64,000 nucleotides of DNA from an uncultured Prevotellaceae bacterium (lineage in GTDB: Bacteria; Bacteroidota; Bacteroidia; Bacteroidales; Muribaculaceae), in contig CAMYUW010000009.1 in NCBI GenBank assembly GCA_947302275.1, forward strand, positions 1-64,000. The letters are read 5' to 3'. Position 1 is the stretch's first letter. Each line of letters begins with the position of its first letter. The position numbers were made by a program, and so were the translations under genes. Under the pieces are notes generated by a model, which worked only from the letters and a program-made list of their open reading frames with translations, was not told where the DNA came from and did no database searches. Below, piece by piece: positions 20,423-31,200 of the stretch.

Positions 20423-21804
20423 AAGCATATATGAACAAGACCCTCTTAAAATCCCTTGCAATCATATTCTTGTTAGCATTCATGGCCTGCAAGAGCGAAG
20501 GTGGCAATACCGACCCGAATAATCCCGCCACACCTGAAAATCAAGTGCGGCCAGCTTCGTTTGCCAATGATGATGCGATGCTTGATTATATCGAACGCGT
20601 CCATTTCAACTACATGTGGGACGGCGCCGAACCCATATCGGGCATGGCCCGAGAGCGCATCCACCTCGACGGTGATTATCCCGAGCACGACCAGGACGTG
20701 GTCACTACAGGTGGCAGTGGATTTGGTATCGCCGGACTTGTGGTGGCGATGGAACGCGGATTTATCACCCGTGACCAAGGTGTTGAACGGCTAACACGCA
20801 TCGTGGACTTTCTGGAACGGGCCGACCGTTTCCACGGCGTGTGGTCTCACTGGATTAATGGTCCCACTGGCAAGGTAAAACCCTTTGGTAAGAAAGACAA
20901 TGGCGGCGACCTGGTGGAGAGTTGTTTCCTGATGCAGGGTCTGCTATGTGCACGTCAATACCTCAACGGCGACACCGAAGCCGAGAAAAGCCTCGTCGAG
21001 CGTATCAATACCCTGTGGAAAGGCATGGAATTTGACTGGTACACCCGCGGTGGCCAGGATGTTCTCTATTGGCATTGGTCACCAGAGTATGAATGGGAGA
21101 TGAACTTCCCGCTTGAGGGCTATAACGAGTGCCTTATCGTCTATGTGCTGGCTGCCGCCTCACCCACGCACACCGTGCCCGCATCATGTTATCACAAAGG
21201 CTGGGCACGCAGTGGCGGCATCAAGAGCGATGCAGCCCCCTACGGCTATCCATTGGAGTTGAAGCACAATGGCGCTGAACAGACAGGTGGCCCATTGTTC
21301 TGGGCACACTACAGCTGGATAGGCTTGAATCCCAAAGGCCTGAAAGACCAGTATGCCGACTACTGGAACGTGGTACGTAACCACGCTTTGAGCAATTATC
21401 AATATTGCGTCGAGAACCCTAAGCACTACTCCGATTATGGAGCGAACTGCTGGGGCTTGACTGCCAGTTACTCGACAGAGGGATACTCAGCGCATTCTCC
21501 CGGCAATGACCTCGGGGTCATCACACCCACGGCTGCGCTGTCATCGTTCCCATACACGCCCGAGCAGTCGATGGCTGCACTCAAGGGTTTTTATGCCCGT
21601 GGTGAGTCGATTTGGGGTAAATATGGTTTTTATGATGCCTTCAGTCCTGCAAGCGGTTGGACACTTCCCCGCTATCTGGCCATTGACCAGTGCACCATCG
21701 CCCCAATGATCGAGAATTACCGCACGGGGCTGTTGTGGCGACTTTTCATGAGTTGTCCCGAGGTGCAACAAGGCCTCGAAAAATTAGGATTCACCCATCA
21801 ATAG
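20419..21804 (+). CDS. Glycoamylase-domain lipoprotein, GH144-like (putative endo-beta-1,2-glucanase)
   Basis: LAFMACKSE lipobox; GGSGFGIAGLVVAMERGFITRDQGVERL, HGVWSHWINGPTGKVKPFGKKDNGGDLVESCFLMQGLL typical of the PF10091 family. Confidence 0.75.
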   Translation: MKAYMNKTLLKSLAIIFLLAFMACKSEGGNTDPNNPATPENQVRPASFANDDAMLDYIERVHFNYMWDGAEPISGMARERIHLDGDYPEHDQDVVTTGGSGFGIAGLVVAMERGFITRDQGVERLTRIVDFLERADRFHGVWSHWINGPTGKVKPFGKKDNGGDLVESCFLMQGLLCARQYLNGDTEAEKSLVERINTLWKGMEFDWYTRGGQDVLYWHWSPEYEWEMNFPLEGYNECLIVYVLAAASPTHTVPASCYHKGWARSGGIKSDAAPYGYPLELKHNGAEQTGGPLFWAHYSWIGLNPKGLKDQYADYWNVVRNHALSNYQYCVENPKHYSDYGANCWGLTASYSTEGYSAHSPGNDLGVITPTAALSSFPYTPEQSMAALKGFYARGESIWGKYGFYDAFSPASGWTLPRYLAIDQCTIAPMIENYRTGLLWRLFMSCPEVQQGLEKLGFTHQ

Positions 21805-21830
21805 TAACTAAAGGACAAAAAATTAATAAT

Positions 21831-24098
21831 ATGATGAGATTTAAAAGTTTATTTTTCATGCTACTGGCATTGGCCATGACGATGCAAGCCACCGACCAAG
21901 CCAAAATGAACCAGTTTATCGATGACTTGATGGGCAGGATGACCCTGCAAGAGAAAATCGGACAGCTCAACTTGCCCGTCACGGGTGACATCATCACCGG
22001 CTCGGCGGTCAGTGGTAATGTCGTTGACAAGATTAAGGCTGGCCAAGTGGGCGGTCTGTTCAACATGAAGGGCGTGCAAAGCATCCGCGCATTGCAGGAA
22101 GTTGCCGTCAAGCAAAGCCGATTGGGGATTCCCCTGATTTTTGGCATGGACGTGATTCACGGTTATGAAACGGTGTTCCCCATCCCCTTCGCCATGTCGA
22201 TGAGTTGGGATATGGACGCCATACGCAACTCGGCTCGCATCGCCGCCATCGAGGCCACTGCCGACGGCATCTGCTGGACCTTCAGCCCCATGGTGGACAT
22301 CTGCCGTGAACCCCGCTGGGGACGCATGAGCGAGGGCAACGGCGAGGATCCCTTCTTGGGTTCTGCCATCTGCCGTGCGATGATTGAAGGTTACCAGGGT
22401 ATCGACCTGAACGACAAAGCCACCATGATGGCATGTGTGAAACACTTCGCCCTGTATGGTGCTCCCGAGGCTGGCCGTGATTACAACACCGTGGACATGA
22501 GCCACGTGCGCATGTTCAACGAGTATTTCCCGCCTTACAAGGCTGGCGTAGAAGCCGGTGCAGGCAGTTTCATGACCTCGTTCAACGTCATCGACTACAT
22601 TCCTGCTACAGGCAACCACTGGCTCATGACCGAGGTGCTGCGTGACCGTTGGGGCTTTAACGGTTTTGTCGTGACCGACTATACCGCCATTAGCGAGATG
22701 ATCAACCACGGCATGGGCGACCTGCAGACCGTGAGCGCACTTGCCCTCAAAGCAGGCACCGACATGGACATGGTGGCCGATGGTTTCCTGGGCACCTTGG
22801 AACAGTCGCTCAGCGAGGGCAAGGTGACCATGCAGGAAATTGATCAAGCATGCCGCCGCATCCTGGAGGCCAAATACAAATTAGGCCTGTTTGAGGATCC
22901 CTACCGTTACCTTGACGCCAAGCGTGCCAAGAAAGAAATCTATACTGCCGAACACCGTGCTGCTGCCCGTCAACTGGCTACTGAAACGTTTGTGCTGCTC
23001 CAAAACAAGGACAACGTGCTGCCGCTTAAGCGCACTGGAAAAATTGCCCTCGTGGGTCCGCTAGCCAACACCCGCGCCAATATGCCCGGCACGTGGAGCG
23101 TGGCCGCTGCCAGCGATCGCTACAGCACCCTGCTTGAAGCCATGCGCCGCGCTGTGGGCGACAAAGCCGAGGTAATGTACGCCAAGGGTTGCAACGTGTG
23201 CTACGATGCTGAATTAGAGAAGAATTCGACCATGTTCGGCCGCGAGATGCGTGATGAGCGCCCCGTTGATGTCATGAGAGAAGAGGCTCTACGTATTGCC
23301 CGTGAGTGTGACGTGATCGTTGCCGCTATGGGCGAACCCAGCGAGATGTCTGGCGAGAGCAGTTCACGCAGTGACCTGTCTATCCTGGATGCCCAGAAGG
23401 ACCTGCTCACCGCTCTCAAGGCCACTGGCAAGCCCATCGTCCTGCTCAACTTCTCGGGCCGCGCCACAGTGATGGATTGGGAAGTGGATAACATTCCCAC
23501 CATCCTGAACGTGTGGTTTGGTGGCAGCGAGGCTGCTGACGCCATCTGTGACGTCATCTTTGGTGACGTGGCACCCAGCGGCAAACTCACCGTGACGATG
23601 CCCCGCAACGTGGGTCAGGTACCCATCTATTACAACCACCTGAACACAGGGCGTCCCAACCCCAAGTGGTTCACCAAGTTCACCACCAACTATCTTGACG
23701 TACCCAACGACCCGTTGTTCCCCTTTGGCTACGGCTTGAGTTACACGACCTTTGACTATAGCCCTCTCACACTCAGCAGTAACTCGATGACCACGGATGG
23801 CAACATCACCGCAACGGTCACTATTACAAACACAGGCAACTGCGAAGGCACCGAAGTCGTGCAACTTTATATCCGCGACATGGTGGGTAGCATTGCCCGT
23901 CCCGTGCAGGAGTTGAAGGGCTTTGAGCGCATCAGCCTCAAGCCTGGTGAGAGCCGTACCGTCACTTTCACCATCAACTCCGATCTGCTCAAGTTCTACA
24001 ACAAGAACCTGGACTACGTCTGCGAGCCTGGCGACTTTGAATTGATGGTCGGCACCAACAGCCACGACGTCCAGCGCAAGAATTTCACACTGAAGTGA
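21831..24098 (+). CDS. Glycoside hydrolase family 3 (beta-glucosidase-like)
   Basis: Start placed at ATG 21831 (MMRFKSLFFMLLALAMTMQATD); GFVVTDYTAISEM catalytic region, GH3_C and Fn3-like C-terminus. Confidence 0.92.
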   Translation: MMRFKSLFFMLLALAMTMQATDQAKMNQFIDDLMGRMTLQEKIGQLNLPVTGDIITGSAVSGNVVDKIKAGQVGGLFNMKGVQSIRALQEVAVKQSRLGIPLIFGMDVIHGYETVFPIPFAMSMSWDMDAIRNSARIAAIEATADGICWTFSPMVDICREPRWGRMSEGNGEDPFLGSAICRAMIEGYQGIDLNDKATMMACVKHFALYGAPEAGRDYNTVDMSHVRMFNEYFPPYKAGVEAGAGSFMTSFNVIDYIPATGNHWLMTEVLRDRWGFNGFVVTDYTAISEMINHGMGDLQTVSALALKAGTDMDMVADGFLGTLEQSLSEGKVTMQEIDQACRRILEAKYKLGLFEDPYRYLDAKRAKKEIYTAEHRAAARQLATETFVLLQNKDNVLPLKRTGKIALVGPLANTRANMPGTWSVAAASDRYSTLLEAMRRAVGDKAEVMYAKGCNVCYDAELEKNSTMFGREMRDERPVDVMREEALRIARECDVIVAAMGEPSEMSGESSSRSDLSILDAQKDLLTALKATGKPIVLLNFSGRATVMDWEVDNIPTILNVWFGGSEAADAICDVIFGDVAPSGKLTVTMPRNVGQVPIYYNHLNTGRPNPKWFTKFTTNYLDVPNDPLFPFGYGLSYTTFDYSPLTLSSNSMTTDGNITATVTITNTGNCEGTEVVQLYIRDMVGSIARPVQELKGFERISLKPGESRTVTFTINSDLLKFYNKNLDYVCEPGDFELMVGTNSHDVQRKNFTLK

Positions 24099-24125
24099 TC
24101 GACATCAAGCGACAATAGCTACCGT

Positions 24126-24171
24126 ACCGAGCCCACATGTGATTTATCAGATATTGTGGGCTCGGTTGTTT
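24126..24171 (+). terminator. Intrinsic terminator after GH3
   Basis: ACCGAGCCCACA...TGTGGGCTCGGT perfect 12-bp stem followed by TGTTT. Confidence 0.85.
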
Positions 24172-24293
24172 ATTAACAGTAGCTGTTTTTCATCTATGGT
24201 GTAAACCCTACTAAAAACCCTAGGCTTGACCCAATAATATTATAAAACAGGTAGAAAAGGCCTGAATGAAACTAATAAAAAAAGAAAAAGATG

Positions 24294-24301
24294 TATCTTT
24301 G
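24294..24301 (+). promoter_or_regulatory. Bacteroidetes -7 box (TATCTTTG) upstream of the SpoIIE/NRPS operon
   Basis: TAnnTTTG match about 20 nt upstream of the ATG at 24322. Confidence 0.55.
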
Positions 24302-24321
24302 CATGCAAAACCATTAGTGAC

Positions 24322-26535
24322 ATGACCATAAAAGGATTGATCCATCATCAGAAACTGAGAAATTATAGGCGAATCATACCGACTATTGTCATTATCTTTT
24401 GTGCGGCATTGATGATAGTGCTGATATCATTATCACAATATAAATATGCGCGACAACTTGTCGAGGAAGAGTTGAGCCATAGGGCAGAAAATGAGATGAC
24501 GATAAAGGCTATATTTGTCAAGAGTTTGCTCAGCTCCCACGAGAAAATGGTGCGCAACTACCTGTGGCCTATCCAGCACCAAATCCATAATCCCGAAGCA
24601 CTTTACGGCATCCTTAATCGTATCGTTACCACTAACAATGATGTGACAAGCAGTTTTGTGGCTTTTGTTCCTGGTTATTACCCAGATCGCGAATTCCTTT
24701 TTGAGCCCAGTGCCAGCCGACTTGAGGACAGCATTATTACCTTGCAAGTAGCCAGCGACAAGCATGACTATACTCAAAGAGAGTTCTACCACAATGCCAT
24801 TGAGAATGATTCATCGTGCTGGTGTGACCCCTACACTGATAAGGATGCCAGCGGAGAAAATGTAACTACCTATGCTGTACCGTACACTGATGAAGCCGGC
24901 AAAACCGCTGCCGCATTTGGCATCGACCTATCCACCAAGAGCATCATCGACACCCTGAATACCAGACACAACTTTCCATCCACCTTTTTCCTGCTGCTCA
25001 CCGAGGATGGCCAGCTCATTTCCCAACCCGACTCGAGCCATACCCAACAAAGCGATGTAGCCGCTGTTGTGAAAATGATCAACGACAGTACATACGAACG
25101 CGAATCCAGTAGTTCGGGGCGCAGCAAGATCATCTCATTCAACGACAAGGAAAAGGGCAAGGGGTATGCCTACTATGCCTTTATGAAAGGCCAACCCCAT
25201 TGGCAAGTTGTGATGGTGTGCTATGACAAAGAAGTCTTTTCCAAGCTCAACAGAATGAGCCGAAACTTTTTGTTGCTGATGCTGGGAGCTTTTTCATTGC
25301 TGGGATTCATTATCTACCGTTTCAACCAATATGTGACACGATTGCACGAATCCAGACTGAACAAAGAACGCACCGACAGTGAATTGCACGTCGCCCAAAC
25401 AATTCAGAGCGAAATGCTGCCTCACAGTGACATCAGTCGTCCCGACGTTGACGTGAGCGGCAAACAGGTCAGTGCGCTCGAAGTAGGAGGAGACTTGTAT
25501 GACTACTTCATCCGAGACGAGAAACTTTACTTCTGCATTGGTGATGTGAGTGGCAAGGGTGTTCCGTCATCACTGGTGATGGCAGTTGTACACTCCCTGT
25601 TCCGAAGCCTGTCACAAAATGAGACCAACCCGTCGTACATCATGAAGGCCATCAACGAGAGTGCTTGTGAAGGCAACCAAACCAATATGTTCGTCACCCT
25701 TTTCGTCGGAGTGCTTGACCTGCCTACTGGACGCTTGCGTTACTGCAATGCCGGTCACGATGCGCCACTGCTCATCTGTAATGGTGTGGATCTATTACCG
25801 GTAAAGGCCAATCTTCCCGTCGGGCTGTTCGATGACTTCAAGTATGAGATGCAACAAGTCCAACTGATGCCCGACACGACACTGCTGCTCTATACCGATG
25901 GCCTGACCGAAGCATCCGACAAAGAAAAGCATCTATTCGGTCTGCAACGCATTATTGATGCCGCCCAGCAATGTTTGGAGCAAGGCAAGACTGCACCTGG
26001 CGTTCTGATGGATGCCTTATATGAACAAGCCACCTTGTTCGTGAACGGAGCACAGCAGAGCGACGACTTGACCATGCTTGCCCTTCATTACCACCGTCCC
26101 GATGAGACCCTCGTGCTCGACAAGGCCATCAATTTGAACAACGATGTGCATCAGGTACCCGAGCTCAATGATTTCGTCAAATCGGTGACCAGTGAATTAA
26201 ACCTTGATTCCTCTTTATCGTCACAACTCATGCTGGCAGTTGAAGAGGCTGTGGTCAACGTAATGAGTTATGCCTACCCCATTGGCACTAAGGGTTACGT
26301 CATAGTCCAAGCCAAAGCTACTGGTCAATGGCTGAAATTCATCATTATCGACCAGGGAAAGGCCTTTGACCCGACCTTGAAGGGAGAAGCCGACACCACG
26401 CTCAGCGCCGAGGAGCGTCCCATCGGCGGACTGGGTATACTGCTGGTCAAGGAACTGATGGATTCCATCAACTATGAACGTAACGACGGCAAGAACGTGC
26501 TCACTCTTAAAAAGAATTATAATAATATACAATGA
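24322..26535 (+). CDS. Membrane sensor SpoIIE/PP2C-type phosphatase fused to C-terminal RsbW-like HATPase
   Basis: Two TM segments around a Cache-like domain; LEVGGDLYDYFIRDEKLYFCIGDVSGKGVPSSLVMAV; C-terminal MLAVEEAVVNVMSYAYP and GLGILLVKELMD (N and G2 boxes). Confidence 0.88.
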   Translation: MTIKGLIHHQKLRNYRRIIPTIVIIFCAALMIVLISLSQYKYARQLVEEELSHRAENEMTIKAIFVKSLLSSHEKMVRNYLWPIQHQIHNPEALYGILNRIVTTNNDVTSSFVAFVPGYYPDREFLFEPSASRLEDSIITLQVASDKHDYTQREFYHNAIENDSSCWCDPYTDKDASGENVTTYAVPYTDEAGKTAAAFGIDLSTKSIIDTLNTRHNFPSTFFLLLTEDGQLISQPDSSHTQQSDVAAVVKMINDSTYERESSSSGRSKIISFNDKEKGKGYAYYAFMKGQPHWQVVMVCYDKEVFSKLNRMSRNFLLLMLGAFSLLGFIIYRFNQYVTRLHESRLNKERTDSELHVAQTIQSEMLPHSDISRPDVDVSGKQVSALEVGGDLYDYFIRDEKLYFCIGDVSGKGVPSSLVMAVVHSLFRSLSQNETNPSYIMKAINESACEGNQTNMFVTLFVGVLDLPTGRLRYCNAGHDAPLLICNGVDLLPVKANLPVGLFDDFKYEMQQVQLMPDTTLLLYTDGLTEASDKEKHLFGLQRIIDAAQQCLEQGKTAPGVLMDALYEQATLFVNGAQQSDDLTMLALHYHRPDETLVLDKAINLNNDVHQVPELNDFVKSVTSELNLDSSLSSQLMLAVEEAVVNVMSYAYPIGTKGYVIVQAKATGQWLKFIIIDQGKAFDPTLKGEADTTLSAEERPIGGLGILLVKELMDSINYERNDGKNVLTLKKNYNNIQ

Positions 26536-26562
26536 TATCAACCATTTAAAACTATAACTAAA

Positions 26563-26865
26563 ATGAAAACTACAATTCAAGAATTAGAGAACAAAACAAT
26601 GATCACGCTGGTTGGTTCATTCGATACAGCAGCAGCAATTGAGGTCGATCAAACTCTAAAGCCCGTTACCGAAGCCATCAGCAAAGATATCGCATTTGAA
26701 TGTGAAGAACTGGAGTACATTGCATCTAGCGGCCTGCGTATCCTGCTCGACGTGCTCAAGAAAACTAAGGCCCAGGGGCACAAGGTCATCTTGCGCAATG
26801 TGAACGACGATATCAAGAACGTGTTCAAGATTACGGGATTCATCAACTTGTTTGAGTTTGAGTAA
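26563..26865 (+). CDS. STAS-domain anti-sigma-factor antagonist-like protein
   Basis: 100 aa; LEYIASSGLRILLDVLKKTKAQGHKVILRNV (STAS phospho-site region). Confidence 0.88.
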   Translation: MKTTIQELENKTMITLVGSFDTAAAIEVDQTLKPVTEAISKDIAFECEELEYIASSGLRILLDVLKKTKAQGHKVILRNVNDDIKNVFKITGFINLFEFE

Positions 26866-26872
26866 TCACACC

Positions 26873-28237
26873 ATGGGCAAAATAAGCATCAATTTAAGGC
26901 GATGGCTTCTTGTAGCACTCGCCGCCCCTGCGCTGCTGGCAACAGGACAGTCCCCCATTGATACCATTCCCGCTCCTAAAAACCAGTTGAGCGTGGATGT
27001 GCAGATTTTGGGACGTGGAGAGTCCCGATATGGTGGTCTGCCAGCAGCACCTAAAGTTGACGAGGAAGAGTCTGAAAGTGAGAATGACAATGTGCCAAAA
27101 TCCAATTTTGTGCTTAGTCGTACACGTCTGCCCATCAATTTCCAGCGAGACTGGCTCGAAGCACGCGTCACGCCACAGCACTCTGGCGTGTGGGGGCAAG
27201 CTGGCAGAGGCGCCTTTAACCTGCATGAGGCCTGGGTGAAGATGACCACACGTTTTGGCATGTTTGCCCAAGTGGGTCGTGTGGCCCTCAACTATGATGA
27301 CGAGCGCATCATCGGCTCTGATGAGTGGGCGATGGCGTCATCATCCCATGACGTTTTGCGACTGGGTTACGAAGGTCACGGACACAAGGCCCACATCATT
27401 CTGGCCTATAACCAGAATGCCAATGTGACACTTACCGGCGGATCCATCTACGAGGACGGTGCCCAGCCCTACAAAACCATGCACACAGCGTGGTATCACT
27501 ATGACGTACCGCGATTCCCGTTGGGGGTATCGTTGTTGTTCATGAACATCGGTATGCAGAGTAAATTGACCAATAAGCCTGACAAAACATGGTTCCAACA
27601 TCTCGCGGGTGGATATATGTCTTTCCAGCCCGAGCACTGGAAAGCCGAGGCGGCCTATTATAAGCAGTTCGGCAAAAACGAGCATGGCGTTAAGATCGAT
27701 GCATGGATGGCAAGTACTAAGGTTACCTATATCCAGTCGCCAAGATTCAATGTCACAGCTGGTTATGACCACCTGAGTGGCGACAAGTATTTTGCTGTGC
27801 CGACAGGACACAATATCGGCATGATACATCACGATGTCATTAAAGGTTTCAGCACAGTCTATGGCTCCCACCATCAGTTCTACGGAGCAATGGACTTCTT
27901 CTATGTGAGCGCATATCATCACGGATTTACCCCTGGTCTCCAGAATGCCTATATTGGTAGCACTTATTGCCCACTGAAGAACATGATGATCAATGCCAGT
28001 TACCACTACCTTGCCATGGCCACTAATCTTGATGATATGGAGCGTACCCTCGGCCATGAGATAGAGTTCCAGGCAGCCTATTCCATTAGCCGTGACGTGA
28101 GCGTGTCAGCAGGTGCATCATTCATGTGGGGCACTGAGACTATGGAGCGCCTGAAACGCTCCAGTTCAAAAAACAACCTGCGATGGGGATGGATTACGCT
28201 AAGTGTCAACCCTCGCATTTTCTCATTCAAATGGTAA
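26873..28237 (+). CDS. Outer-membrane beta-barrel protein (alginate-export/porin-like)
   Basis: Signal peptide from ATG 26873; alternating beta-strand pattern; AWVKMTTRFGMFAQVGRVALNYDDERIIGSDEWAMASSSHDVLRLGYEG. Confidence 0.65.
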   Translation: MGKISINLRRWLLVALAAPALLATGQSPIDTIPAPKNQLSVDVQILGRGESRYGGLPAAPKVDEEESESENDNVPKSNFVLSRTRLPINFQRDWLEARVTPQHSGVWGQAGRGAFNLHEAWVKMTTRFGMFAQVGRVALNYDDERIIGSDEWAMASSSHDVLRLGYEGHGHKAHIILAYNQNANVTLTGGSIYEDGAQPYKTMHTAWYHYDVPRFPLGVSLLFMNIGMQSKLTNKPDKTWFQHLAGGYMSFQPEHWKAEAAYYKQFGKNEHGVKIDAWMASTKVTYIQSPRFNVTAGYDHLSGDKYFAVPTGHNIGMIHHDVIKGFSTVYGSHHQFYGAMDFFYVSAYHHGFTPGLQNAYIGSTYCPLKNMMINASYHYLAMATNLDDMERTLGHEIEFQAAYSISRDVSVSAGASFMWGTETMERLKRSSSKNNLRWGWITLSVNPRIFSFKW

Positions 28238-28255
28238 CAAATTAAAAACAAGTAT

Positions 28256-31200
28256 ATGAAATCATCTGCACCCTTATCAACCTCCCAATTCGGTATATAT
28301 GTGGAATGTGTAAACCACCAGGGAGAACCATGCTATAATTTGCCTTTCGTTTATGTACTTGACCGTTCGCTGGATGGCCAAAGGTTGCTTGATGCCGTAA
28401 AGACGGCCTTCATGGCTCACCCCACGCTGTTCACACGCATCGAGTTGGGCGAAGATGGAGAGCCGGTACAAACGCTCGACATGGCCAATGAGCAATGGTC
28501 GCTCAACATCGAAGACATCCAAGATATCGAGCAGGAAAAAGCTCAGTTCGTGGAGCCGTTCAACATCTACGGCGATCGACTGTTCCGCTTCAGGTTGTTG
28601 CGCGACCAAGAACACTATTACTTCATGGTCGACTTTCACCACATCATCATGGACGGCGCATCGTTCCGGATCTTGATGCAGGACATCGACAAGGCCTATC
28701 GAGGCGAGCCCATTGCCCCCGAAGAGTTGACGATGATGGAAGTCGCCTCTGACGAAGCAGCCAGGCGCAAGACTCCCGCCTTTGACGAAGCCAAGAAGTG
28801 GTTTGCCATCAACTTTGACTGTGGTGACACCTTCACCCAGTTTGTGCCCGATCTGGAAGAGACCGAGTATCGCGAGGGTCAATTGCTGCGCACCCTGTCG
28901 ATCGACTTGAGCCGAGTGGATGAATACTGCAAGAAGAACGGTGTGTTCAAGAGCACGATGTTCACCACAGCCTATGCTTTCCTGCTGGCCAAGTTCAACA
29001 ATGAGCATGAGAGTCTGTTCAACACTATCTATAACGGCCGGACCGACAAACGCTTCAACCGCTCGTTAGGAATGACGGTAAAGACCCTGCCGGTATATGC
29101 CAAATTCACCGATGAGACGACTGTTCTGGAACTGTTGCAACAAGGACAGGACCAGATGGGCGGGTGCCGCGAACACGACACATATTCCTACGCCGACTTG
29201 ATGACAGACTTGAACCTGCAGTCAAACTCCATTTTCGCTTGGCACGGCAATGTGCTTGACGTCCAGACGATAGACGGTAAGCCCATGGAGATGATTCGGA
29301 TTGCTAACAACACGCTTGAAGAATCGTTCTACCTGAAGGCCTTCATCAACGACAACAAGATAGAGATTGAAGCCGAATACAAAGCCAACGAATATTCGCA
29401 AGAGCTCGTTGCCCAAATTTTAGAGAGTTATGAGGCCGTGCTCGAGGGCTTCCTCACCCAAGAATACCTGCGCGACATCAACATTGCCACGGCAGACCAG
29501 GTAGCCGTTCTTGATAGTTTCAACCCGGGCGAACTGGATTATGATGACAGTCAGACCATCGTGTCGCTGTTCCGCCAACAGGTGAAGGCCACGCCCGATG
29601 CGATAGCCGCCGTCTATATGGACAAGCAGTTCACCTATGCCCAAGTCGACGAAATCAGCGACCGCATTGCCGCCTATATCGTCAGCAAGGGTCTGGGTGC
29701 CGAGGACGTGGTATCGGTAATCATCCCCCGCTGCGAGTGGATGCCTATCGCCTCGCTGGGCGCGCTCAAGGCCGGTTGTGCCTATCAGCCGCTTGACCCG
29801 AGTTACCCCAAGGAGCGCCTGAACTTCATGATGCAGGATGCCAGCGCCAAGCTGCTCATTGCCGATGAGGAATTGCGCCCCATCGTTGACGAATACCAAG
29901 GCGAAGTGCTGCTGACTAAGGATATCATGAGCCTTCCTGCAGCGCCTGCCCCCCAGGTGGACATCACGCCCGACCAGTTGTTCATCCTGCTTTATACTTC
30001 GGGTTCGACAGGTGTGCCCAAGGGCTGCCAGTTAACCCATCGCAATCTTGTGGCTTTCTGCCACTGGTACCATCAAATGTTCGATCTCAAGCCGGGAAAC
30101 AAGTTGGCTGCCTATGCCAGCTACGGTTTTGACGCCAACATGATGGATACCTACCCTGCCCTCACTTGCGGTGCGACGGTCTATATCGTTCCTGAGGAAT
30201 TGCGTCTGGACCTTATCGCCCTCAACGAGTATTTTGAGCAGAACGGCATCACCCACTCGTTTATGACAACGCAAGTGTGTTACCAGTTCGCCACCAGCGT
30301 TGAGAACCACTCGTTGCAGTATCTCTCGGCCGGCGGTGAAAAACTGGCTTCAATAACACCACCGCAGGGCATCAAGCTCTACAACCTCTATGGTCCCACC
30401 GAGACAACGGTATTCATTACCTACTATCATGTCTATAAGAAGATGAAGGAAATTCCTATCGGCAAAGCGCCGAAAAACGTGCGCTTGTACATCGTTGACC
30501 CACAGGGTCATCGCCTGCCGGTGGGCGCAGCGGGTGAATTGTGGGCAGCAGGTCCTCAAGTGAGCCGTGGTTACTTGAACCGCCCTGAAAAGACCGCCGA
30601 AGTCTTTATCTCCAATCCTTTCACCACCGAGGAAAAATATTCCCGTATCTATCGCACGGGCGACATCGTTCGTTACTTGCCATCGGGCGACATCCAGTTT
30701 GTGGGACGCCGCGACGGTCAAGTGAAGATTCGCGGTTTCCGCATCGAGCTCAAGGAGGTTGAGAGCGTCATCCGCGAGTTCCCCGGCATCAAGGATGCCA
30801 CGGTACAAGCCTTTGACGATGAGGGCGGCGGCAAGTTCATCGCAGCCTATGTCGTGAGCGATAATCAAGTGGATATCGAAGCGCTCAACAACTTCATTCT
30901 GGACCAAAAGCCGCCTTACATGGTGCCTGCAGTAACCATGCAGATCGATGCCATCCCCTTGAACCAGAACCAAAAAGTGAACAAGCGCGCCTTGCCCAAG
31001 CCCGAGAAGAAGGCTGCCGAGGTCGAGGCTGTCAACGTGCCCATGAACGTGCTCGAAGAGGAATTGCACCAGATTGTTGCCGACATCGTCAATAACAAGG
31101 ACTTCGGGGTGACCACAGTGCTGGGCTATGCGGGCCTGACTTCTATATCGGCGATCAAGCTGGCCGTGCAGGTCAACAAACGCTTTGGCGTGACGCTTGA

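Noticed and set aside
21690-21830. ORF-track start of the GH3 gene at 21690
   Set aside because: This extension overlaps the upstream GH144-like gene out of frame; signal peptide MMRFKSLFFMLLALAMTMQA starts at 21831.
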